Made by a program: the position numbers and the translations under genes. A DNA stretch of 64,000 bases from contig NZ_BMQY01000002.1 in the NCBI RefSeq assembly GCF_014648355.1, forward strand, positions 642,389 through 706,388, given 5' to 3'. Origin of the DNA: Couchioplanes azureus. GTDB taxonomy: Bacteria; Actinomycetota; Actinomycetes; Mycobacteriales; Micromonosporaceae. Below, one piece after another: positions 22,210-29,276 of this stretch; within the stretch, counting starts at the first letter, position 1, and the number at the start of each line of letters is the position of its first letter. The notes below the pieces were generated by a model, which had not been told where the DNA came from, searched no databases, and saw only the letters and a list, made by a program, of their open reading frames with translations.

Positions 22210-23412
22210 CTAGGACCGGAGCGGTGGCTGCCAGCCCGTGGCCTCCGCCCACTCGTGCGCCGCCGTGGCCTCGGCGTCGAACCAGGGTTCCTTGGCCGCC
22301 GCGTACCCTTCCGGGTCGCCGTGGATCTCGGCCCAGTGGGCCTTCGCCGCCGCGTATTCGTCGCGGGCCTGCGGGACCGCGCGGAGGTGGTCGCGCATCA
22401 GCAGGGCGAAGCGCCAGCCCGGGGAGCCGGCGACCCGTACGTGGAGGTTGACGGACCGGCCGGGATCCGCGCTGCCGTGCAACCGCTTGGGCCAGGTTTT
22501 GCCCGGTATGCCCCGGGCGTTGTCGAACCACTCGCCGTTCCTCGGCGGCAGGCCCGCGCCGGCCAGCGCGTCGGCGAGCTTGTCGGCCAGCTCGAGCGTC
22601 GGGACCGCGAGCATGAGGTCGATCAGGTCCTTGGCGGGCAGCCCTGGCACGGATGTCGATCCGATGTGCGAGATGTCGGCGTCGCGGCCGAGCTGTGGGC
22701 GCAGGGCGTGGTTGATCCGGGCGATCAGCCGGGCAGCCTGCCCGGGCCAGGCCGGATCCGACGCCACGACGGGCGCGGTTGCGTCGACGGGCGCGTGCCT
22801 GCGGAGCCGGAGGTTCTTCCCGTACGGCCGGAGCCGCGCGCGCCACAGCTCGTCGACCTGGGCGGTGAGCTCGTCGAGCCCGCCGTTGTTGTCGATCACC
22901 ACGTCGGCGGCGGCGCGCCGGTCGGCGTCGTCGGCCTGGGCGGCGATGCGGGCGGCCGCGTGCTCCGCGGTCATGCCCCGCGCGCCGACCAGCCGGGCGA
23001 TGCGCACCTCCGCGGCCGCATCGACGACGATCACGAGGTGGAAGGTGGGCGCGAGCCCGGTCTCCACCAGCAGGGGAACGTCGTTGACCACGATCGCGTC
23101 GGCCGGGGCGGCGGCCGCGAGCTCCGCGGTGCGGGCGCGCACCCGGGGATGGATGATGCTCTCCAGCCGGCGCCTGGCCGACTCGTCGCCGAAGACGCGC
23201 GCGCCCAGGGCGGGACGGTCGAGCTCGCCGTCGGCGCCCACGACCTCGGACCCGAAGGCCGCGACGACCGCGGCGTGGCCGTCGGTGCCGGCGGCGACGA
23301 CGTCGCGCGCGATCTTGTCGGCGTCGAGGATCACGGCGCCGAGCTCCTGCAGCCGCTGCGCGACGGCGCTCTTGCCCGCGCCGATCCCTCCGGTCAATCC
23401 CACTTTGAGCAC
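22210..23412 (-). CDS. coaE: Dephospho-CoA kinase fused to a GrpB/UPF0157 domain
   Basis: CoaE phosphorylates dephospho-CoA in the last step of CoA synthesis. Residues 1-200 hold the P-loop GLTGGIGAGKS, DADKIARDVV and VNDVPLLVETGL. From about residue 210 a GrpB-type nucleotidyltransferase-fold domain follows (ISHIGSTSVPGLPAKDLIDLML, HVRVAGSPGWRFALLMRDHLR). This fusion is known in actinobacteria, where the extra domain appears to help the kinase fold or act. Total length is 400 residues with a GTG start. No operon partner is evident, since the 29-bp array follows and rpsA ends 231 bases upstream. Confidence 0.95.
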   Translation of the reverse strand: MLKVGLTGGIGAGKSAVAQRLQELGAVILDADKIARDVVAAGTDGHAAVVAAFGSEVVGADGELDRPALGARVFGDESARRRLESIIHPRVRARTAELAAAAPADAIVVNDVPLLVETGLAPTFHLVIVVDAAAEVRIARLVGARGMTAEHAAARIAAQADDADRRAAADVVIDNNGGLDELTAQVDELWRARLRPYGKNLRLRRHAPVDATAPVVASDPAWPGQAARLIARINHALRPQLGRDADISHIGSTSVPGLPAKDLIDLMLAVPTLELADKLADALAGAGLPPRNGEWFDNARGIPGKTWPKRLHGSADPGRSVNLHVRVAGSPGWRFALLMRDHLRAVPQARDEYAAAKAHWAEIHGDPEGYAAAKEPWFDAEATAAHEWAEATGWQPPLRS

Positions 23413-23499
23413 GCGTCAAGTATCGCCGGTGGATCGGTTGGTGTCATTGCCGCCTCGACGGCCTGTGGACAACACAGGAAAGGGCAGGGCGGCGACGAA

Positions 23500-23545
23500 G
23501 AAACCCCGCCCACCCCGGCCCGCAGGCCCAGATGGACGGGGTTTC
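23500..23545 (-). terminator. rpsA terminator
   Basis: A stem of 9 bp (GAAACCCCG/CGGGGTTTC), extended by 3 more after one mismatch, lies about 100 bases past the rpsA stop and is followed in that direction by TTTCTT. Confidence 0.7.
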
Positions 23546-23643
23546 CCTCGTCAGTCCGGCCCGAGGGCCGGTCTCAGTTTCACTGGCCCGGAGGCCGGTG
23601 TGAGGTTCGCCGGCGAGCGGGCCGGGTCACCGTGGTGCCGTGA

Positions 23644-25149
23644 TCAGCTCTTGCCGCCGGCGAGCTTCTCGCGCAGAGCGGCGAGGGCCTCGTCGGTGGC
23701 CAGGGTGCCGGCCGGCTCCTCCGCGGTGCGCGCCGGGGCCGACGTGCTCGTGGAGGTGGAGGAGGACGAGGTGGTCACGCCGCCGGCCGGAGCCGGGTTG
23801 AGCGCGGCCTCGGCGTCGGCCTCGCGGGACGCCTGCACCTGCTTGGTGTGGGCCTCCCAGCGCTCGCGGGCGTCCGCGTACTGCTTCTCCCACGCCTCGC
23901 GCTGCTTGTCGAAGCCCTCGAGCCACTCGCCCGTCTCCGGGTCGAAGCCCTCCGGGTAGATGTAGTTGCCCTCGGCGTCGTAGGTGGCCGCCATGCCGTA
24001 GAGGGTGGGGTCGAAGTGCTCCTCGCCCTCCACGAAGTTCTCGTTCGCCTGCTTGAGCGAGAGCGAGATCCGGCGACGCTCCAGGTCGATGTCGATGACC
24101 TTGACCATGACGTCCGAACCCACCTGGACGACCTGCTCGGGCAGCTCGACGTGACGCTCGGCCAGCTCGGAGATGTGCACCAGGCCCTCGATGCCGTCGT
24201 CCACGCGGACGAACGCACCGAACGGAACCAGCTTGGTGACCTTGCCCGGCACGATCTGGTTGATCGCGTGGGTCCGGGCGAACTGGCGCCACGGGTCTTC
24301 CTGGGTCGCCTTCAGCGACAGCGAGACGCGCTCGCGGTCCAGGTCGACGTCGAGCACCTCGACCTCGACCTCCTGGCCGACCTCGACGACCTCGGACGGG
24401 TGGTCGATGTGCTTCCAGGAGAGTTCGGAGACGTGCACCAGGCCGTCCACGCCACCCAGGTCCACGAAGGCACCGAAGTTGACGATGGAGGACACGACGC
24501 CCTTGCGGACCTGGCCCTTCTGGAGCTTGTTGAGGAACTCGGTGCGGACCTCGGACTGGGTCTGCTCGAGCCACGCGCGGCGGGACAGGACCACGTTGTT
24601 GCGGTTCTTGTCCAGCTCGATGATCTTCGCCTCGAGCTCACGGCCGACGTACGGCTGGAGGTCGCGCACGCGGCGCATCTCCACCAGCGAGGCCGGCAGG
24701 AAGCCGCGAAGGCCGATGTCGAGGATGAGGCCGCCCTTGACGACCTCGATGACGGAGCCGCGCACGACGCCGTCGTCCTCCTTGATCTTCTCGATGGTGC
24801 CCCAGGCGCGCTCGTACTGCGCGCGCTTCTTCGAGAGGATCAGGCGGCCTTCCTTGTCCTCCTTGGTGAGGACGAGGGCTTCGATGTGGTCACCGACCGA
24901 CACCACTTCCGCGGGGTCCACGTCATGCTTGATCGACAACTCGCGCGAGGGGATGACACCCTCGGTCTTGTAGCCGATGTCGAGCAGGACCTCGTCCCGA
25001 TCGACCTTGACGACGGTGCCTTCGACAATGTCGCCGTCGTTGAAGTACTTGATGGTCTCGTCGATGGCTGCGAGGAAAGCTTCCTCCGAGCCGAGATCGT
25101 CGACGGTGACCTTGGTGGCGCTCGAGGTGGCCTCGATGCTGCTCGTCAT
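23644..25149 (-). CDS. rpsA: 30S ribosomal protein S1
   Basis: S1 helps mRNA bind the 30S subunit. This 501-residue protein has four S1 RNA-binding domains: GDIVEGTVVKVDRDEVLLDIGYKTEGVIPS, GSVIEVVKGGLILDIGLRGFLPAS, VRKGVVSSIVNFGAFVDLGGVDGLVHVSELS and VPGKVTKLVPFGAFVRVDDGIEGLVHISEL. This is the actinobacterial four-domain form. An acidic, then Ser/Thr-rich, tail ends ALAALREKLAGGKS. ATG at 25149 gives the normal N-terminus. A terminator follows. Confidence 0.97.
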   Translation of the reverse strand: MTSSIEATSSATKVTVDDLGSEEAFLAAIDETIKYFNDGDIVEGTVVKVDRDEVLLDIGYKTEGVIPSRELSIKHDVDPAEVVSVGDHIEALVLTKEDKEGRLILSKKRAQYERAWGTIEKIKEDDGVVRGSVIEVVKGGLILDIGLRGFLPASLVEMRRVRDLQPYVGRELEAKIIELDKNRNNVVLSRRAWLEQTQSEVRTEFLNKLQKGQVRKGVVSSIVNFGAFVDLGGVDGLVHVSELSWKHIDHPSEVVEVGQEVEVEVLDVDLDRERVSLSLKATQEDPWRQFARTHAINQIVPGKVTKLVPFGAFVRVDDGIEGLVHISELAERHVELPEQVVQVGSDVMVKVIDIDLERRRISLSLKQANENFVEGEEHFDPTLYGMAATYDAEGNYIYPEGFDPETGEWLEGFDKQREAWEKQYADARERWEAHTKQVQASREADAEAALNPAPAGGVTTSSSSTSTSTSAPARTAEEPAGTLATDEALAALREKLAGGKS

Positions 25150-25718
25150 GTGGACTGTTGCTCCGAACGGATGGTTTCGTGGTGTCTCTGCGCGCCGCGG
25201 AACTGCCGACGGGCACAGCACGAACAACCGGTGATCACAACGCTGGAACGTGACGATCAAGCGAAGACGATCATGCGAGCAGGATCATGCTGGGACCGAC
25301 GACTGCGGAACCTGCTCCCTGCCGAGGCACACGATCCGCGAGCGCATCGACTAGCTTACCGTGCGCATTACCACAGGTTGCAAGCCCTCCTGATGACCGA
25401 GGCATATTGTTCTCGCGAGGCCGGTCTTCACGCCCGTTTTGTGGCGTTTATGCACGCTAGGACACCGGCTGGGCCGGGCGATCCGGAGATCGGCGTCGAT
25501 GCACCAGCTCAGTGGTCGGGTGTGCCACAGATCTCCGCACCACAGAACCGGCCCGGTTTCCATGGAGGGCGCGGCACATGCAGGGCCCCCGGTGGACCTC
25601 CGCCCCGCTCGGGGCGGCCAAAGCTGCCCCGCCGCCGTCGGCGATCGCCGGGCCGGACGGCGGCGGCCCGTTCAGCCGCCGGGGAGAAAGTGTCGTACTG
25701 CCCCCGTACGGTGGCTTG
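25150..25718. other. Divergent intergenic region rpsA / methyltransferase
   Basis: This 569-base stretch is less GC-rich than the flanks (for example 25350-25450). It must carry the rpsA promoter and leader and the methyltransferase promoter. No conserved RNA leader or operator was recognised. An open frame continues upstream of the methyltransferase start but has no family resemblance. Confidence 0.5.
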
Positions 25719-26534
25719 GTGATCGAAGCGCAACCCACCGACCAGGCCGCCACGCTGCGCCGGGCGGTGACCGACGACGAGAGCCGCGCCGCGAGCCGGC
25801 ACTGGTGGGACCTGGACGCCGACGACTACCAGGAGGAGCATGGCGCGTTCCTCGGCGACGTGGATTTCGTCTGGTGCCCGGAGGGTCTGCGGGAGGCCGA
25901 CGCGCGCCTGCTCGGCGACGTGCGCGGCCGGCGGGTGCTCGAGCTCGGGTGCGGCGCGGCCGCGGCCGCGCGCTGGCTCGACGGCCAGGGCGCCGACGTG
26001 GTCGCGATGGACCTGAGCGGGGGGATGCTGCGCCATGCGCAACAAGCGGCAGACCGCGCGGGGGTACGGGTGCCGCTCGTGCAAGCCGACGCCCTCGCGC
26101 TGCCCTTCGCGACGTCCGCGTTCGACGTGGTCTGCACGGCGTTCGGGGCGGTGCCCTTCGTCGCCGACTCCGCCGCGGTGATGCGCGAGGTGGCCCGGGT
26201 GCTGCGACCGGGCGGCAAATGGGTATTTTCCATCACCCATCCGATGCGGTGGATCTTTCTCGACGAACCGGGAGAGGAGGGCTTGCGGGCGATACACCCC
26301 TATTTCGACCGCCGGCCATATGTGGAGCAGGACGCCGACGGCGTGCCGACGTACGTGGAACAGCACCGGACCCTGGGCGACCGCATCCGCGAGCTCGTGG
26401 CGGCGGGCTTCGTGCTGACCGACCTGATCGAGCCGGAATGGCCGGAGGGGCACGACCAGATCTGGGGGCAGTGGAGCCCGCTGCGCGGCCGGCTCTTCCC
26501 CGGCACGGCGATATTCGTCAGTTACTTGCCCTGA
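25719..26534 (+). CDS. Class I SAM-dependent methyltransferase
   Basis: This 271-residue protein has a Rossmann-like methyltransferase core: VLELGCGAAAAARWL (motif I, SAM-binding glycines), VVAMDLSGGML (motif II), LVQADALALPFATSAFDVVCTAFGAVPF (motifs III and IV) and VLRPGGKWVFSITHP. The N-terminal SRHWWDLDADDYQEEHG block is typical of actinobacterial members annotated only as class I methyltransferases. GTG at 25719 is selected because similarity starts there. The substrate cannot be told. It is followed 22 bases later by a two-gene pair of small proteins. Confidence 0.88.
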   Translation: MIEAQPTDQAATLRRAVTDDESRAASRHWWDLDADDYQEEHGAFLGDVDFVWCPEGLREADARLLGDVRGRRVLELGCGAAAAARWLDGQGADVVAMDLSGGMLRHAQQAADRAGVRVPLVQADALALPFATSAFDVVCTAFGAVPFVADSAAVMREVARVLRPGGKWVFSITHPMRWIFLDEPGEEGLRAIHPYFDRRPYVEQDADGVPTYVEQHRTLGDRIRELVAAGFVLTDLIEPEWPEGHDQIWGQWSPLRGRLFPGTAIFVSYLP

Positions 26535-26555
26535 GACACCGGGTATCCCCTGGTC

Positions 26556-26762
26556 ATGAGCGTGAGAAACGGCGACAGGGTGACCTGGAAGAGCCACGGC
26601 CAGCTGGTGCACGGTGTCGTGGAGAAGAAGATCACGGCGCGGATGTCGGAATCCGGACGGACGGTGAACGCCTCCCCGGAGGCACCGCAGTACAAGGTCA
26701 GGAGCGACAAGACGGGGCGTACGGCGGTGCACAAGCCGGAAGCGCTGAAGCATGGCAAGTGA
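26556..26762 (+). CDS. Small Hva1/Tudor-like protein (DUF2945)
   Basis: This 68-residue protein reads NGDRVTWKSHGQLVHGVVEKKITARMSESGRTVNASPEAPQYKVRSDKTGRTAVHKPEAL, matching the hypervirulence-associated Tudor-like family. These are small beta-barrel proteins of unclear role, probably nucleic-acid binding. It overlaps the next gene by 11 bases, so the two are translationally coupled, as often seen for this pair in actinobacteria. Confidence 0.85.
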   Translation: MSVRNGDRVTWKSHGQLVHGVVEKKITARMSESGRTVNASPEAPQYKVRSDKTGRTAVHKPEALKHGK

Positions 26763-27078
26763 CACGTACACGGGGTTCCGGGACGCGGTGAACATGACCG
26801 CCTCGGAGCTCGAGAAGTGGCTGGCGACGGCCGAGGCGAAGGACGTCGGCCAGAAGCCGCCGGGCGGTGGCGAGTCGGTCGGTCACGACAGCGGCCGGAA
26901 GATCATCCAGCTCCTGCACACGAAGAAGGGCGACCTGAGCGACGCGGACGAGGCGCACATGCGGAAGGTGGTCGGGTACGTGCACCGCCACCTGGCCCAG
27001 CGCCCGTCGGGCGACGTGGCGGACACGAAGTGGCGGTATTCGCTGATGAACTGGGGCCATGATCCGCTGAAGAAGTGA
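26752..27078 (+). CDS. Small DUF3140-family protein
   Basis: This 108-residue protein has the pattern TASELEKWLATAEAKDVG, GESVGHDSGRKIIQLLHTKKGDLSDADEAHMRKVVGYVHRHLAQRP and KWRYSLMNWGHDPLKK, characteristic of DUF3140. Members are often labelled as putative DNA-binding proteins from sequence alone. It overlaps the Tudor-like gene upstream and ends before a repeat-filled gap. Confidence 0.82.
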   Translation: MASDTYTGFRDAVNMTASELEKWLATAEAKDVGQKPPGGGESVGHDSGRKIIQLLHTKKGDLSDADEAHMRKVVGYVHRHLAQRPSGDVADTKWRYSLMNWGHDPLKK

Positions 27079-27132
27079 GGCGGCGGTCGCCAGGGGCGAT
27101 CGGCATGACTGACCGGCGGGCGCGGGCTGGAT

Positions 27133-27308
27133 CCTGAGGACCTGCGGCGCAGGCGCGACCTTGCGAGCGGCTGCACGCTTGCAGTCAACACCCGCCGGAG
27201 CGTGACTCTGCCAGCCGACACCTGAGGACCTGCGGCGCAGGCGCGACCTTGCGAGCGGCTGCACGCTCGCAGTCAACACCCGCCGGGGCGTGACTCCGGA
27301 AGCCGACA
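27133..27308. repeat. 88-bp direct tandem duplication
   Basis: Two copies of an 88-base unit (27133 and 27221) share CCTGAGGACCTGCGGCGCAG and differ at only a few positions. Related fragments (CGACCTTGCGAGC) continue to about 27445. Confidence 0.88.
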
Positions 27309-27490
27309 CAGGCCGGCGCGGACGGCCGCCACGTGGGCCCGACCCTGCGAGCTGACACCGCGAGCACCCGCTCCACGGCCACAGACTTTGCGAGCTGACA
27401 GGCGGGCCGCGGACGCCCGCCGCACGGCCACGACCTTGCGAGCCGACGTGGGCCGACGCTGGACCGCTGCGGAGCGAGCGCAGCTCCGAA

Positions 27491-27651
27491 CCGGCAGAGA
27501 TGCGGCCCCCAAGCCGGCAGAGATGCGGCCCCCAAGCCGGCAGAGATGCGGCCCCCAAGCCGGCAGAGATGCGGCCCCCAAGCCGGCAGAGATGCGACCC
27601 CCGAGCCGGCAGAGATGCGGCCCCCGAGCCGGCAGAGGTGCGGGCTCGGGG
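27491..27651. repeat. 23-bp tandem repeat array (7 units)
   Basis: Seven strict 23-base units containing CCGGCAGAGATGCGGCCCCC begin at 27491, 27514, 27537, 27560, 27583, 27606 and 27629. The first four are identical and the last three carry substitutions. Twenty-three is not a multiple of three, so the array is not coding. Confidence 0.93.
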
Positions 27652-27708
27652 CCGGGCTGCGGGCGGGTGGGGTTAGGCGGCCGGGCTGCGGGCGGGTGGG
27701 GTTAGGCG
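27651..27708. repeat. 29-bp duplication of the arsR 3' end
   Basis: Two identical 29-base copies (27651-27679 and 27680-27708) each contain the arsR stop codon context GGGGTTAGGCG. Only the second carries the stop that is actually used. Confidence 0.88.
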
Positions 27709-28070
27709 GCCGGGGTGGTTGCGGCGCTGACGTCGAGGAGGCCGGCCAGGAGGGTGAGGGCCTCCGGGACCATGCGGTAGTAGACCCACGTTCCCCGGCG
27801 GTCGCTGTCGACGAGGCCGGCCTCGCGGAGGACCTTGAGGTGGTGGGAGATCGTCGGGCCGGTCAGGTCGAAGGCGCCGGTGAGGTCGCAGACGCACACT
27901 TCGCCGCCGCCGGCGGAGGCGATCATGGATAGCAACCGCAGTCGTACGGGGTCGCCCAGGGCCTTGAACATCGGCGCGAACGCGCGGGCCTGGTCGGCCG
28001 CGAGGGGCCGGCGCACCACGGGGGCCCATGCTCCCGACAGCGATGTCATCTCGATGGAACTGCTCGGCAT
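27702..28070 (-). CDS. ArsR/SmtB-family repressor of arsenic-sensor type
   Basis: This 122-residue winged-helix repressor has FKALGDPVRLRLLSMI, the metal-site motif VCVCDLT (Cys-Val-Cys-Asp, as in arsenite sensors), recognition helix GPTISHHLKVLREAGLV and wing RRGTWVYYRM. Loss of DNA binding on arsenite or antimonite is known for this motif class. ATG at 28070 is used. No ars transporter or reductase is adjacent, so its target is either itself or elsewhere. Its stop lies in a duplicated segment. Confidence 0.88.
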   Translation of the reverse strand: MPSSSIEMTSLSGAWAPVVRRPLAADQARAFAPMFKALGDPVRLRLLSMIASAGGGEVCVCDLTGAFDLTGPTISHHLKVLREAGLVDSDRRGTWVYYRMVPEALTLLAGLLDVSAATTPAA

Positions 28071-28503
28071 GGAAACTACCCTTGCAGAGCCGGGCAAGTT
28101 CGCGACGCCGGAATTCCGACAGCTTGCGTTTCCTGGTGAGATCGGGGTCGCGCAGCGCCAGAATGCATTACGCAGACGAACGCTCCCCGAGTGCCGCGAG
28201 CCGTCCTCGTAGGACTGTCGCGATGACAAATTCGCTGGTGAGCAGGGTGTACGGCCGCTGCGAAGCCGATGGTGGCGGAGGGAATGGCCACAACGATCTG
28301 TAGCCGAAATGGCTCCGGCCGGCGACCGATTGGGTCATGAATCACATTTTACGGCCGCTACACGATCGAGTACTCGTGAAGTTCGGTGTCACGCTGAGAG
28401 TGTCGGGCACGCGATTGGAGCCCAGGCGGAGGCAATTCTTTCAGCGAGCGTTCAGAAAACCTTCTGATGTGGGCATTTGGCCACCGCAGCGGGTGCCGCG
28501 CCG

Positions 28504-28690
28504 GCGGTGGCGACGGCAGCAATGGCCGCCAACGGTGGCGACGGCCGACGGTGGCGACCGGCGACATCGGCGACGGCAGCAGTGGCGACGGCCGACGGTG
28601 GCGACGGCCGACGGTGGCGACGGCCGACGGTGGCGACCGGCGACATCGGCGACGGCAGCAGTGGCGACGGCCGACGGTGGCGGTCGGCTG
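28504..28690. repeat. Nested repeat built on GTGGCGACGGCCGACG
   Basis: A 16-base unit occurs in runs of one and three, separated by a 31-base variant containing GCGACATCGGCGACGGCAGC. The higher-order block repeats at a 79-base distance. Confidence 0.88.
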
Positions 28691-29102
28691 ACCGTCCCGC
28701 CGACCGACCGGTGCCGCCCGGCCAGCGGGTGGCGCAGGCGCCGGGTGGCAGTGGCCCCGGGGAGAGAACAACGCCGTCGGGGTAGCTGGGTAGCGCCCGG
28801 TGTGATCGGTAGGACCGGACGTGGCGCCGCATGCCGGGCGGTGAAGGAGGGCTCCGCATCTGAGCGAGACGTCGAGGAGGGCGCCGGGTGCCGAGCGGCG
28901 ATGGGATAACAGGCGACAACCGCATCCGTGGCCCGGTGGTCGGCAGCGCGGGCCGGTGTCGTGGGATGCCGCGCGCTACCGGGTGCCGGGTGGTCCCGCG
29001 CGGGCGCCGGCATCAGCTAGCGCGCGCCCCGTGCCAAACGTCGCGCACGAGGCGCTTGGCAGCGGGCGCCCGGTCGGAAGCGCCGCACGCCAGGTGCCTC
29101 GT

Positions 29103-29262
29103 GGTCGGCGCCCGGCGGGATCAACGATCACCGCCCGCCGGCATCAACGATCACCACCCGGCGGCATCAACGGTCAACCCTCCCCCGGCGGGATCGATGG
29201 TCACCGCTCCCCCGGCGGGATCAAGGCGGGATCGATGGTCACCCCTCGGCGGGGCCGCGGTC
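29103..29262. repeat. Degenerate CCCGGCGGGATCAACGATCAC repeat
   Basis: About six imperfect units of 23-29 bases lie just downstream of the polA stop. The GTGGTCGGCGCC at 29101 also matches the last bases of polA, suggesting the array may have started from the gene end. Confidence 0.75.
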
Positions 29263-29276
29263 AGCGCCGGGTCGGG

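Larger units (their letters stand above)
27079..27701. other. Repeat-filled gene-free gap
   Basis: The 623 bases between the DUF3140 and arsR genes contain an 88-bp duplication, a 23-bp array and a duplicated arsR 3' end, and no recognisable gene. Confidence 0.75.
28071..29276. other. 1.2-kb gene-free region between polA and arsR
   Basis: The arsR-proximal 400 bases are lower in GC and must hold the arsR promoter. The rest is dominated by GC-rich repeats: a 79-base block repeated at 28551 and 28630, built from a 16-base unit, and a 23-29-base repeat at 29103-29262. Open frames here are repeat translations with no family resemblance. Confidence 0.7.

Noticed and set aside
28076..29013. Several open frames between arsR and polA
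   Set aside because: They are translations of GC-rich repeats, overlap on both strands and have no ribosome site.
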